A stretch of 52,752 nucleotides of DNA from Oleiharenicola sp. (lineage in GTDB: Bacteria > Verrucomicrobiota > Verrucomicrobiia > Opitutales > Opitutaceae): assembly GCA_025363455.1 (NCBI GenBank), contig JANYDW010000030.1:1-52752 (forward strand), read 5' to 3'. This document shows positions 19,803 to 28,191 of the stretch, piece by piece; the first letter of the stretch is position 1; every line of letters starts with the position of its first letter. The notes under the pieces are model-generated. The model saw only the letters and a program-made list of their open reading frames with translations, did not search any database and had not been told where the DNA came from. Position numbers and translations under genes: made by a program.

Positions 19803-21446
19803 TTACGACCCCGTGCGCGCGAGGGTCCCGGGAGTGCTGTTATGGCAAAGGCGCGTAGCACTGCTGCGCAGAAGGTTCAGAATCGCCTCGTGGCCGGCGT
19901 TGAGCTCGATGCGCCGGGCCTTCGACCAACCAACCAGCACGAGGGCGGTGACCTGGTCGTTGCCGGCCAGCGGCACCAGCAGGAAGGCAGCCGGCGTATG
20001 GATGTCGCCTTGGAACCAGGCCGGCAGATATGGCGCGAGGGATGGCGTGCGCGAGTCGTGAATAACGACCGTCTCGCGGCGGGTGAGCGCGATGCTGAAA
20101 ACGGTCTTTTCCCCGGGATGCACGGACGCGATATCCTGATGATGGGCGGCAAATGTGCCGAGCCCCTCAGCGAGGATGAACGGCCCGGTGTCAGCCGCCC
20201 GGAGAAACACGACACAGTCTTCGGCGCCAAATCCTTCGCGGACAGGCCTCAGCACTTCGAGCCAGGGCTCGCCTGGGGCACCGTTCTGTACGGGCTCGGG
20301 CACGAGCGTGATCGCGTCGGGCAGGGGAACATTGGCCGGGACGGACATTTCCGCCCCGGGTCCAACGGGAGTCCGGTCCCGGGGCGCCACGACGGTGGGG
20401 AACGGTGCGGTGGAGACCTGCTCTCTCACCAGTTTGTCGGCCAGCGCCCGGGCGGCGTCCCGGGCGATTCCCGACGGACCGGAGCTGGACACAGGCTTCT
20501 CGGGCCGCGGCAGGCGGGCGCGGATGCGGCGCAGCATGATCTCGGTTCCGGAGGCGGCACCGGGCATCTGCATGAATTGGGCCAGGCGCTCGCCGGCTGC
20601 ACCGAGAGTGGAAGCGAGCAGGTCATCGGCTGCGGGGATGAGGCCGGCGAAGGCAGTGGCGAGTGCCCCGGTCTCGCGCTGATAGTCCACCTCGTCGAGC
20701 GACATGTTGAGAACGATCTGCGTGAGCCGGCTGCCGTAATCGGCCACGCCCGTGAGGCGTTCGCTGTGCGAGGAAGGCGCGGTGTCGGCGATACCGGCGG
20801 CGCTGAAGTCCCCGAGGGCGTGGCGTATTTCCAGTGGAAGCTTGTAGGGTTTGAGCAGCTCGCGGCTGAGCTCAAGCGGGGTGAGGCCGAAGATGCGGCG
20901 AAAGGCGACCGGTTCGGATTCCTCCGCGACGGCCTCCACTGCCGCGCGATAGTGCTCGATTGAAACCACCGGCAGGACGATCCAGCCCAGCTGCCGCAGC
21001 GTGGCGCAAGCGAAGACCATCTCGGGATCCACCGCGGTGACCTGCCGGGCGCAGGCCTGAGCGATCAGGCCGGCGCAGAGGGCCCTTGAGGCCGCTTGCC
21101 GCTGCTCGGGCGGGTTCTGGCGGGCGCCGGAGGATTTGAGCAGCAGGAGCGAAATGGCGAGGCTGCGCACACGCTGGAACCCGATCTGGTGAATGGCGTG
21201 CGGCACGCTCGTCAACTGGGTCATGCCCGGGTTCAGCGCGATCACGTTGGCCATGCTGACGAGCCGGGCTGCAACGACGGGGTCCTGCTCGATGAGGTCC
21301 GAAATCTCGCCCAGGGAAATGTGCTCCATGCGGCTGGCCAGCGTCTGGATGAGTTCCAGCAATTCGGGCAGACCCGCGCCCCGGCCGGAAGACAGGGCCG
21401 CCGCGGCCAAATCGGTCGTCTGTCGGGCGGTGAACGGGACCAGCAT
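19803..21446 (-). CDS. HDOD-domain signalling protein with GAF-like C-terminus
   Basis: The 547-residue soluble protein begins with an HDOD (HD-related output) domain at about residues 20-240. It contains LPELLELIQTLASRMEHISL, SDLIEQDPVVAARLVSMAN, AIHQIGFQRVRSLAISLLLL and the conserved-looking FACATLRQLGWIVLP. A less ordered Pro-rich linker of about 100 residues follows. The last 170 residues (VLRPVREGFGAEDCVVFLR to ILNLLRSSATRLC) have the spacing of a GAF sensor domain. HDOD proteins usually act in c-di-GMP or two-component signalling; the ligand and partners here are unknown. It converges on the repeat-filled gap after ettA. Confidence 0.8.
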   Translation of the reverse strand: MLVPFTARQTTDLAAAALSSGRGAGLPELLELIQTLASRMEHISLGEISDLIEQDPVVAARLVSMANVIALNPGMTQLTSVPHAIHQIGFQRVRSLAISLLLLKSSGARQNPPEQRQAASRALCAGLIAQACARQVTAVDPEMVFACATLRQLGWIVLPVVSIEHYRAAVEAVAEESEPVAFRRIFGLTPLELSRELLKPYKLPLEIRHALGDFSAAGIADTAPSSHSERLTGVADYGSRLTQIVLNMSLDEVDYQRETGALATAFAGLIPAADDLLASTLGAAGERLAQFMQMPGAASGTEIMLRRIRARLPRPEKPVSSSGPSGIARDAARALADKLVREQVSTAPFPTVVAPRDRTPVGPGAEMSVPANVPLPDAITLVPEPVQNGAPGEPWLEVLRPVREGFGAEDCVVFLRAADTGPFILAEGLGTFAAHHQDIASVHPGEKTVFSIALTRRETVVIHDSRTPSLAPYLPAWFQGDIHTPAAFLLVPLAGNDQVTALVLVGWSKARRIELNAGHEAILNLLRSSATRLCHNSTPGTLARTGS

Positions 21447-21528
21447 CCCCTTGCATCGGCCACTTCCGCTGGCGGTTTAGCGAGATCAAATCCCGCAATT
21501 GGAGTCGCCCGGCTTGCCGGGCCGGTCG

Positions 21529-21924
21529 CTACTCGAAACCGAAGAGCCGGCCCATCTGGCGGCGTTCCTTCTTGGTGGGGCGGCCTTCGCCGCGCTGGCG
21601 GGCGAGCAGGTGCTCGATCCCGGCCTGCTTGGCGCGTTCATACTCCGCTGGCGGGGTAAGATCCTGGAGAAACTCCGGCAATTGTTTCGCCGCGACGCGC
21701 GAGCGCGGGAGGCCGACGACCTTGAGGGTGCGGGTGAGGGCGCCGATGCGCACGGTGACAATTTCGCCGACGTGGATGTCGCGTCCGGGCTTGGCTTCGA
21801 GTTCGCCCAGCAGGACCTTGCCGGCGCGGCAGGCGTCGGTGGCGAGGGGCCGGGTCTTGAACGCGCGCACGCACCAGAGCCACTTGTCGAGCCGGGGATC
21901 GTCCATGGGTTCAACAAAGTTCAT
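21529..21924 (-). CDS. hslR: Hsp15-like S4-domain RNA-binding protein
   Basis: The 131-residue protein has an N-terminal S4 RNA-binding fold (DDPRLDKWLWCVRAFKTRPLA, ACRAGKVLLGE, IHVGEIVTVRIG). A basic C-terminal tail (GRPTKKERRQMGRLFGFE) follows, typical of the Hsp15/HslR family that rescues stalled 50S-nascent chain complexes after heat shock. The frame also opens at a GTG (21930), but an inverted-repeat element begins there, so ATG 21924 is chosen; ATG 21906 (MDDPRLDKW) is also possible. Confidence 0.85.
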   Translation of the reverse strand: MNFVEPMDDPRLDKWLWCVRAFKTRPLATDACRAGKVLLGELEAKPGRDIHVGEIVTVRIGALTRTLKVVGLPRSRVAAKQLPEFLQDLTPPAEYERAKQAGIEHLLARQRGEGRPTKKERRQMGRLFGFE

Positions 21925-21925
21925 C

Positions 21926-22032
21926 GCCACGAAAAGTCACGAAAAGACACCAAAACAGAGAATGGCCATAAAATGCACAGAAGACGCAAAAACAAGGAAG
22001 ACTGGTTCTGCGCCTTTTGCGCTTTTTGTGGC
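21926..22032. repeat. Imperfect inverted repeat abutting hslR
   Basis: The left end GCCACGAAAAGTCACGAAAA (21926) and the right end GCGCTTTTTGTGGC (ending 22032) are imperfect reverse complements. The interior contains A-rich reiterations (CACGAAAAG, GACACCAAAA). The element occupies most of the divergent gap between hslR and msrA, so it lies in both promoter regions. Confidence 0.55.
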
Positions 22033-22086
22033 AATCCCGCTGTGCCTTGCGCCGGAATAAAATCCGGCTACCCTCCTCCTACGCTC

Positions 22087-22686
22087 ATGAAAGTGCGCTC
22101 TCTGCTTCCCATCCTGTTTCTCACTCTGACCATGTCCCAATCGTCTTCCGCCAGTGCTGCGTCAAAAACCGAGTTCGCCACCTTCGGGGGCGGCTGCTTC
22201 TGGTGCATGGAGGCGGTGTTCCAGCGGGTGCCAGGAGTCGTCCGGAGCGTCAGCGGCTACTCCGGCGGCAAGACCGAAAGCCCGACCTACGAGGACATCT
22301 GCGGGCACGGCACGGGCCACGCCGAAGTCATCCAAGTGGAATTTAACCCGGCGGTGATCAGTTACGCGAAGATCCTCCAGATTTTCTTTGAAGCCCATGA
22401 CCCGACGACGCTCAACCGCCAGGGAGCGGACGAGGGGGACCAGTATCGCTCGGTCATCTTCTACCAAGACGCGGAGCAGCAGAAGCTCGCGGCGCAGGCC
22501 AAGCTGGCCGCCCAGAAGGATTACGAGGATCCGATCGTCACCGAGATCGTGCCCCTGAAGAAATTCTGGCGCGCCGAGGACTACCACCAGGACTATTTCA
22601 ACCAGCATCCCAACCAGGGCTACTGTGCGTTTGTCATCAAGCCCAAGGTGAAGAAGCTGCAAGACCACGGCGTGATCTCGAAGTGA
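22087..22686 (+). CDS. msrA: Peptide methionine-(S)-S-oxide reductase MsrA, exported
   Basis: MsrA reduces methionine sulfoxide in oxidised proteins. The 199-residue product has the family signature GGGCFWCMEAVF with nucleophilic Cys37, then GHGTGHAEVIQVEF, HDPTTLNRQGADEGDQYRS and AEDYHQDYFNQHPNQGYC. An N-terminal signal peptide (MKVRSLLPILFLTLTMSQ, cleavage near SASAAS) indicates a periplasmic or envelope repair role. A resolving Cys may be the one in NQGYCAF. The frame runs on upstream through the inverted repeat; ATG 22087 is chosen because it starts the signal peptide. Confidence 0.95.
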   Translation: MKVRSLLPILFLTLTMSQSSSASAASKTEFATFGGGCFWCMEAVFQRVPGVVRSVSGYSGGKTESPTYEDICGHGTGHAEVIQVEFNPAVISYAKILQIFFEAHDPTTLNRQGADEGDQYRSVIFYQDAEQQKLAAQAKLAAQKDYEDPIVTEIVPLKKFWRAEDYHQDYFNQHPNQGYCAFVIKPKVKKLQDHGVISK

Positions 22687-22761
22687 GGGGGTAGGTGGAA
22701 CCCGGCCTCCGGACGGGTTCGCTGAAAACGCGTCCAGAGGCCGCGTTCCGCCTCAATCAAT

Positions 22762-23631
22762 TCAGGCGCCTTGGGCGGCGCGCTGGCGGCGGGTCTTGAC
22801 CACCTGGTCGGTCAACCGGTCCAGCCAGCGAATAAGTCCGATGGGGCGCGGGCTGAGAAATTCCTTCTCCTCGGCCACGCTCTGGCCGTGCTTGTAAAGA
22901 ACACCGGGGATGACGCAGGTGCCAAAGACCCAGTCGGCCACGGGCAGGATGAAAAAGCCGGAGATCGCCTCGTTGCAGTCGATGACGGCATGGTGCCGCA
23001 GGTGGAAACTGTACACCTTGCGCCAGAAACCGCCCAAGCGGGGGTGGTCGATGAGCGGCGACCACCTCTCGAACGACCAGTGCTCAATCGCGTGGAAGAC
23101 CTCGTAGATCAGCAGGGAAGAGGCCATGGCACAGTAACCGCCCAGGAACCAAGGTAACGTGGGCATCAGCCAATGCAGCAGAGCAAAAAACGGGGTAAGG
23201 CAGGCGGCGAAGATAAGGTAGGTGTACCAAGGAAAGAAGGAGGCTTCCTTCTGCTCATTCTCGACAATGGGATAGAAATTCTCGACGAAGTTGACCTCCA
23301 TGCCGCCGGGAGTACGGCGACGCGTGATACGGGTGAGGCTGTGATGATGCGTGTGCTGGCGATAGAAATAGCTGAGGATGGGGAGCACCGGCTTGTGCAG
23401 CACATATCGGTGGAAAAAATACTCCATGAAGCAGTTGAAGAGGGAGAGGACGAGGAAGGCGGCGATGAGCTTCCACACCGGGCCACCCACCTGCGTGACC
23501 CAGACGGAATGGGGGGCCAGCCGCCAAAACAAACCGAACACCGCGGCGAATGAGACGGTTACGACCAGAATGAAGAGCGGTAAGGAAAACTCTTCCTCAA
23601 TCTGGGGTTTGGTGGAAATGCGATCGGACAT
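22762..23631 (-). CDS. Fatty acid hydroxylase / sterol desaturase family membrane di-iron protein
   Basis: The product (289 residues from MSDRISTK) has several hydrophobic segments and the His clusters of the membrane-bound non-haem di-iron superfamily: FFHRYVLH, RQHTHHHSLT, EVFHAIEHWSFE and SFHLRHHAVIDCNEAISGFF. These cluster spacings match the HX3-4H / HX2-3HH pattern. The substrate, a lipid acyl chain or isoprenoid, cannot be read from sequence. The frame opens 36 bases earlier, but MSDRISTK at 23631 is the more natural start. It is divergent from the Hsp33-like gene with little room for separate promoters. Confidence 0.82.
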   Translation of the reverse strand: MSDRISTKPQIEEEFSLPLFILVVTVSFAAVFGLFWRLAPHSVWVTQVGGPVWKLIAAFLVLSLFNCFMEYFFHRYVLHKPVLPILSYFYRQHTHHHSLTRITRRRTPGGMEVNFVENFYPIVENEQKEASFFPWYTYLIFAACLTPFFALLHWLMPTLPWFLGGYCAMASSLLIYEVFHAIEHWSFERWSPLIDHPRLGGFWRKVYSFHLRHHAVIDCNEAISGFFILPVADWVFGTCVIPGVLYKHGQSVAEEKEFLSPRPIGLIRWLDRLTDQVVKTRRQRAAQGA

Positions 23632-23670
23632 CAGGGAGAATTTCAAAAGATTTTCCCGTATTGGCAATCG

Positions 23671-24567
23671 TTGAAAAATATTATCTCGGACGGGATTTTA
23701 CAGGCCCCGGCTGCAGCGTCCGCTCGACTTCCTGCGTTTCTCCATACACTGCGAGGGGTGTCCGACGACCAGAAAGCAGACATCCATGGAACGGTAGTGA
23801 CGGTGGATTTTGTCCGCCACCGCAATGTTATGCTCGTCCAGGCGGACCTGGGGTCACTGCTGGTGGATTACTACCTGCACCAGGCCGATCACCATCTGCT
23901 GCCCAGCGCCGAACACGACGCCTTGCTCAAGCAGGCGCTCATGGCTTTCACGCTTCATGCCGCCGCGCGTCCGCGCAACGAGCATCTTGCGTGGACGATC
24001 GGACTCCAGGATCCCCGGGTGAACCTATTCCTGTCGGGGGACAACGAAGACTGCATTGTCACGGGCCGGCTGTTCACGGAAAATGTGCGCGCGGCGGACC
24101 GGAATGTATTTTTCAGCGAGCTGATGCCCTCGCGCGCAGCCGAGAAGCGACGCAGCGTGGTGAACTTCGACGGCACCGACCTGTTTCGCGCGGCCGAGGC
24201 CTTCTACGCGGATAGCGAGCAGCGGACGGCGCGGTATTTCAATCTGGGCGAGGAACACTTTGCGATGCTCCTGGCCCAGCCCGATTGTGACGAAGCTTGG
24301 TTGCGCGGGCTGCAGCCGGCTGACCTCAAGGTGTTGGCGGCAACCGAGACGCTGACCCGGATCGAACAGCGGCTTTACCGATGGCACTGCGGCTGCAAGC
24401 AAAGCCGGATCCTGGCGGCCCTGGCGCCCGCGGCCCGGGCGGACCTGGCCGACCTGTTCGGTGACGGCGAGGTCATTCACGTGCAATGTCCGCGCTGCGC
24501 GGCGGCGCACACCATCACGCGTGAGGCGATGGAGGCCTGGCTGGCGGGTTCCGCCCCGCCGCTATGA
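23671..24567 (+). CDS. hslO: Divergent Hsp33-like redox chaperone
   Basis: The C-terminal 60 residues carry the Hsp33 redox-switch zinc site: WHCGCKQSRI, then about 27 residues, then VQCPRCAAAH (CXC...CXXC). The preceding helical linker (LAALAPAARADLADLFGDGE) is also in the family pattern. The N-terminal region (VTVDFVRHRNVMLVQADLGS, IGLQDPRVNLFLSGDNEDCI) is poorly conserved against enterobacterial HslO. The longest frame starts at TTG 23671; GTG 23758 (VSDDQKADIHG) is a plausible later start. It overlaps pnuC by four bases (ATGA), suggesting one operon of hslO, pnuC and the kinase. Confidence 0.78.
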   Translation: MKNIISDGILQAPAAASARLPAFLHTLRGVSDDQKADIHGTVVTVDFVRHRNVMLVQADLGSLLVDYYLHQADHHLLPSAEHDALLKQALMAFTLHAAARPRNEHLAWTIGLQDPRVNLFLSGDNEDCIVTGRLFTENVRAADRNVFFSELMPSRAAEKRRSVVNFDGTDLFRAAEAFYADSEQRTARYFNLGEEHFAMLLAQPDCDEAWLRGLQPADLKVLAATETLTRIEQRLYRWHCGCKQSRILAALAPAARADLADLFGDGEVIHVQCPRCAAAHTITREAMEAWLAGSAPPL

Positions 24568-25172
24568 GCGAGGTCTGGCAGAATATCTGGACGGGATTGG
24601 CGGCGGCTTCGCTGCTCGACCAGGTCAACCTGGTGCTGGGCCTGGTTGGGGTGGCCCTGATGGTGGGGCGCAGCTTGTGGGCTTTTCCGGTGGGCCTGGC
24701 GGCGGTATCTGTGCAGGGCGTGTTGTTCTATCGTGCGTCCTTCCCCGCCGATGCGCTGCTGCAGGTTTTCTTCTTTGCGACGCTGGCTTGGGGCTGGTGG
24801 CACTGGACGAAAGACAAGGGCACCGCGCCCGAACTGCCGGTCACCCGCCTGGCGTGGCGCAACCGCGGGCTAGTCCTCGTTGCGACCATCGCCGCCACCG
24901 TGGTCTGGGCGAGGTGGATCGGTCCACTGATGGGCGCAGTCATGCCGTGGCGCGACGCGTTCATCGCAATGTTCAGTGTGACGGCGCAGGTGCTGCAGGC
25001 GCGGAAGAACGTCGAGAACTGGCCGCTTTGGACGCTCGTCAACCTCGTGGCCATCGCCTCCTACTGGAGCGCGGCGCTGGCCTACACGGCGTTTCTCTAT
25101 GCGGTGTATCTTATCCTGGGCCTGATCGGCTGGCATGCGTGGGCGCGGGCCACCACAAAATCCGCCGCATGA
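24564..25172 (+). CDS. pnuC: PnuC-type nicotinamide riboside transporter
   Basis: The 202-residue protein has about seven hydrophobic helices and PnuC hallmarks: NLVLGLVGVALMVGRSLWAF, FFFATLAWGWWHW, and ENWPLWTLVNLVAIASYWSA, where the Trp/Asn residues line the substrate path. PnuC facilitates nicotinamide riboside entry, driven by its phosphorylation inside. The start ATGA overlaps the hslO stop and its TGA overlaps the ATG of the NadR-type kinase, the enzyme that traps the substrate. Coupling of these two genes supports the substrate assignment. Confidence 0.92.
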   Translation: MSEVWQNIWTGLAAASLLDQVNLVLGLVGVALMVGRSLWAFPVGLAAVSVQGVLFYRASFPADALLQVFFFATLAWGWWHWTKDKGTAPELPVTRLAWRNRGLVLVATIAATVVWARWIGPLMGAVMPWRDAFIAMFSVTAQVLQARKNVENWPLWTLVNLVAIASYWSAALAYTAFLYAVYLILGLIGWHAWARATTKSAA

Positions 25173-25714
25173 ACCCACCGTTGCGCATCGCCGTCTATGG
25201 ACCCGAGTCCACGGGCAAGACCGAACTTGCAGGAAAATTAGCGGCGCATTTTGCGGCTCCGCTGGTGGCGGAATATGCCCGCGAGCGATGGGACCAGCAG
25301 GGTGCACTGACACTGGAGGACATGCTGCCGGTGGCGCGTGAGCAGTGGCGGCGCGAGGACGAGGCCGTCCGCACTTGTCACCTAATAGGTGACAAGTCCG
25401 GTATGGTCATCTGCGATACCGAGGCGCTGACCACGATGCTGTGGAGTGAATTGCTCTACGGCACCTGTCCTGACGAAGTGCGGCGCGCGGCGGAACAGCG
25501 CTGTCGCCACTACGCGCTCTACCTGCTGTTGGACATCGACGTGCCTTTCGCCCCTGACCCCCAGCGGTGTTTTCCCGACCCGGCGGATCGGGAGAAGTGC
25601 ATGCGTGTCTGGCGCGGGGCGCTCGAGCGGCGGAAATTGCCATTCTCCCTGATCTCCGGCGGTTGGGAGGAGCGGGAGCGACTCGCCGTGGAAGCAATCA
25701 AAAGAATTTTGTAG
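25169..25714 (+). CDS. NadR-type ribosylnicotinamide kinase (AAA_28 family)
   Basis: The 181-residue P-loop protein has Walker A GPESTGKT (residues 11-18) and the NadR kinase motifs EYARERW, ICDTEALTTMLWSE and YLLLDIDVPFAPD. It corresponds to the C-terminal kinase half of NadR, without the adenylyltransferase and repressor domains. Nicotinamide riboside imported by PnuC would be phosphorylated to NMN. Compared with E. coli NadR (AVKYANKVAFIDTD), the segment AVRTCHLIGDKSGMVICDTE is about six residues longer. The extra codons coincide with a 25-base palindrome (25373-25397). The stop codon lies inside another palindrome (25711-25758). Confidence 0.85.
   Translation: MNPPLRIAVYGPESTGKTELAGKLAAHFAAPLVAEYARERWDQQGALTLEDMLPVAREQWRREDEAVRTCHLIGDKSGMVICDTEALTTMLWSELLYGTCPDEVRRAAEQRCRHYALYLLLDIDVPFAPDPQRCFPDPADREKCMRVWRGALERRKLPFSLISGGWEERERLAVEAIKRIL
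25373..25397. repeat. Family E palindrome inside the kinase gene
   Basis: ACTTGTCACC and GGTGACAAGT are exact 10-base inverted arms around TAATA. The inner core CACCTAATAGGTG differs by one base from the intergenic palindrome at 17168-17186. In the kinase frame it encodes roughly TCHLIGDKS, at a site where relatives have fewer residues. Confidence 0.7.
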
Positions 25715-25758
25715 GTCGGGCTTTACGCCCGACGAGTCGGGGATAAACCCCGACCTAC
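25711..25758. repeat. REP-like palindrome, family D, overlapping the kinase stop codon
   Basis: Outer arms GTAGGTCGGG (25711-25720) and CCCGACCTAC (25749-25758) are exact reverse complements. Inside are GCTTTACGCCCGAC and GTCGGGGATAAACC half-stems. The TAG stop of the kinase (25712-25714) is part of the left arm, and the tcdA start follows five bases after the element. It could serve as a terminator or mRNA-stability hairpin. Confidence 0.7.
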
Positions 25759-25763
25759 ACAGA

Positions 25764-26564
25764 ATGACACTCCCAGACGACTATCTCCAGCGTTTCGGCG
25801 GACTGGGCCGGCTTTACGGCTCAGCCGCCCTGCCGCGGCTCCAGGCGGCGCATGTGTGCGTGATTGGCGTGGGTGGCGTGGGATCGTGGGTGGTCGAGGG
25901 CCTGGTCCGCTCCGGCATTGGGGCCATCACGATGGTCGATTTGGATGACGTCTGCGTGACCAATGTGAACCGCCAGCTACCGGCGCTCGATGGCAACCTC
26001 GGACGACCCAAGGTCGCGGCTTTGGCCGAGCGCGTGAAACTGATCAATCCCGGTTGCTCGGTCACGACCATCGCGGAATATTTCACGGCGCAGACGGCAG
26101 AGCAGCTGCTGGCCACGCGCTACTCCTGGGTGGTGGACTGCATCGACCTGATGTCCAACAAGGCGCTGGTCATCGCGGAATGCACCAAGCGTGGACAACC
26201 GGTCGTAACCGTGGGCAGCGCGGGTGGACGGCGCGATGCCACGCGCATCAAGGTAAGCGACCTGGGTGATTCCCACGGGGACGAGCTGCTGAGGCAAGTG
26301 CGCAAGAAACTGCGGCGCGACTACGGCTTCGCGAAGGGCGAGAACAACCATTATGGTATTCCGTGCGTGTCCACGCAGGAGCAGCCGGTCTACCCGTGGG
26401 CCGACGGCACGTGTTCAACCGAACAGGAGGAGGGTTCCGTTCTGCGGCTAGATTGCGCAACAGGCTTTGGCACGGCGGTATTCATCACCGGCGCATTTGG
26501 CTTTGCCGCCGCTGGCGAGGTGGTACGGCAAATCGCGCTGGGAGACCACGACTCGGGCTCCTGA
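25764..26564 (+). CDS. tcdA: tRNA threonylcarbamoyladenosine dehydratase TcdA
   Basis: The 266-residue E1-like protein has the ThiF/MoeB nucleotide-binding core CVIGVGGVGSWVVEGLVRSG, then TMVDLDDVCVTNVNRQ, DCIDLMSNKALV and a late VLRLDCATGFGTAVFITGAFG. This layout and the motifs RFGGLGRLYG (N-terminus) and NHYGIPCVSTQEQPVYP are those of TcdA (CsdL/YgdL). TcdA uses ATP to cyclise t6A37 to ct6A in ANN-decoding tRNAs. Length is typical. Confidence 0.93.
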   Translation: MTLPDDYLQRFGGLGRLYGSAALPRLQAAHVCVIGVGGVGSWVVEGLVRSGIGAITMVDLDDVCVTNVNRQLPALDGNLGRPKVAALAERVKLINPGCSVTTIAEYFTAQTAEQLLATRYSWVVDCIDLMSNKALVIAECTKRGQPVVTVGSAGGRRDATRIKVSDLGDSHGDELLRQVRKKLRRDYGFAKGENNHYGIPCVSTQEQPVYPWADGTCSTEQEEGSVLRLDCATGFGTAVFITGAFGFAAAGEVVRQIALGDHDSGS

Positions 26565-26565
26565 C

Positions 26566-28191
26566 ATGACATCGACCCAGGAAATAGGTAGAGCGCGCGG
26601 ATTGTCCCGCGGCTGGCTGATGTTCGGTTTGGCGAGTTTCGCACTGGTCTGGATTTTTTGGCAGATCGGTTGGCAACCGGCGCATGTGTTCAATGCCACG
26701 AGGTTCATCCTCTATGACCAAGGTTCCTATCTCTACGCGGTCGAGCGCTTGAATCAGGGAGAGGTGCTGTATCGGGACCTTAACTGGCAATATGGCCCGT
26801 TGGCAGCCGGCTGGTATTGGCTGTGGGCGCAGGCGGGAGGGAACTCGCCATTGGTGCAGGTTCTCGCCTCGGCCGGCCTGATGGCGGCGGCGTGGGGGCT
26901 GTTGGCGGACTTGACGCTGGAGGCCGTGGGTAAACGGACGGGAATGCTTTGGGCGCTAGCGGGATTGCTGCCGGTGATGAGCCCGTCAGGGATCAACGCG
27001 ATGAACGGGCCGCACGGAGCCTTGGAAATGTTCCTGCTGGCTGCGATGGCATGGGTGCTGGCGAAATGTCCCGCCCGCAATCGACGAGCCTGCCTACTGG
27101 GCCTGCTGGTCGGCCTGTTGCAATGGGTGCGGTTCGGGCCCCATGCGATCGCGCTTTTGGCGTTGGTCGTGCTGGAGGGAGGGCTGTTGCGCCGGGAAGG
27201 CCTCGCTGGGCGCGATTGGCTTAGGCAGCTGGCCGGATGGCTGGGACGCGTGCTGCTCGTCTATGCGATCCTGGCGGTGCCCTTGGCGGCTTATTATCGG
27301 TCGGTGCTGCCGTGGGCCGGCGTGTTCGAGCAGCTCTGGCCGAGCCACATGACAGCGCATTACGCGGCCACCTACACGCAACGCTGGCCAGAATGGCCGG
27401 GCTGGCCGGGGCTGATGACGACCTGGCTTCCCGTGCTCGGTGGCTTGACGGGTATGGTCGCGTGGCTTTGGGCAGTAACGAAGCCACGCTCGGCGGCGAC
27501 TGCTCCGCTTCCGGCGGCGTTGACCGGGCTGGCCTTCGGGCCCCTGTATTGGGTTATCGGCGGGGTTTTTCTATTTCGAAACGACTACGCGATGATGGGC
27601 CACTTGTGGCTGGTCTGGCCCGGTCTGGCGGTGGGTTGGAACCTGGCATCGCCGAAACTGCGGATCAGCTTCTTGGCGCTGGTGTTGCCTGCGTTGGCAG
27701 ATCATGGCCTCGGCGTCAGCCGCGCCTGGCAGGAAGAAATTGCGTGGCGGGCCGAGCCCCAAACCATGCCCAACGGGCAGCGGCTCTGGTTTCGCCCGAA
27801 TGAGGCGCGGCGCTTCGCAGAGTTGGGAGAGGCCCTGGGCGGAAACCTCCCGGAGAAAAAACTGGCGGTCTTTATCGCCGGCGGTGGTGTGCATTATTTC
27901 TATGGGACGCAGCGGGTCGGCCGCCATTGGTGGTACCTGCCTGAATTTGTCCGACCGTGGGAGGCGACCGCTGTGGAGCAGGCGCTGGGGCAGCATGAAT
28001 GGTTGTTCGTGGCGGATCTCGGCCAGAACTCGGGTCAGATCACGCCGGCCGGAATCATCAAACTTTGGATCCCTCTGCCCGACGACATGGGCCTGCGGCT
28101 GCTGCCGCGGCTGACCGCTCCGCGCTCCATCGAGGGACTCGGGTACGTCATGCGCATCCAGCCGGCGGCAGAGGGCGGAACGGCGCGCTAG
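26566..28191 (+). CDS. Polytopic membrane protein, probable GT-C-type glycosyltransferase
   Basis: The 541-residue protein has about ten to eleven hydrophobic segments and an early extracytoplasmic loop, ILYDQGSYLYAVERLNQGEV followed by LYRDLNWQYGPLA. The acidic residue at the start of the first loop and the YGP motif resemble PMT/ArnT-like GT-C enzymes that use lipid-linked sugars. The C-terminal 150 residues are soluble (GQRLWFRPNEARRF, GGGVHYFYGTQRVG). The start follows the tcdA stop by one base, so the two are likely co-transcribed. The last four bases overlap the convergent tatD-like gene. No specific substrate can be given. Confidence 0.7.
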   Translation: MTSTQEIGRARGLSRGWLMFGLASFALVWIFWQIGWQPAHVFNATRFILYDQGSYLYAVERLNQGEVLYRDLNWQYGPLAAGWYWLWAQAGGNSPLVQVLASAGLMAAAWGLLADLTLEAVGKRTGMLWALAGLLPVMSPSGINAMNGPHGALEMFLLAAMAWVLAKCPARNRRACLLGLLVGLLQWVRFGPHAIALLALVVLEGGLLRREGLAGRDWLRQLAGWLGRVLLVYAILAVPLAAYYRSVLPWAGVFEQLWPSHMTAHYAATYTQRWPEWPGWPGLMTTWLPVLGGLTGMVAWLWAVTKPRSAATAPLPAALTGLAFGPLYWVIGGVFLFRNDYAMMGHLWLVWPGLAVGWNLASPKLRISFLALVLPALADHGLGVSRAWQEEIAWRAEPQTMPNGQRLWFRPNEARRFAELGEALGGNLPEKKLAVFIAGGGVHYFYGTQRVGRHWWYLPEFVRPWEATAVEQALGQHEWLFVADLGQNSGQITPAGIIKLWIPLPDDMGLRLLPRLTAPRSIEGLGYVMRIQPAAEGGTAR

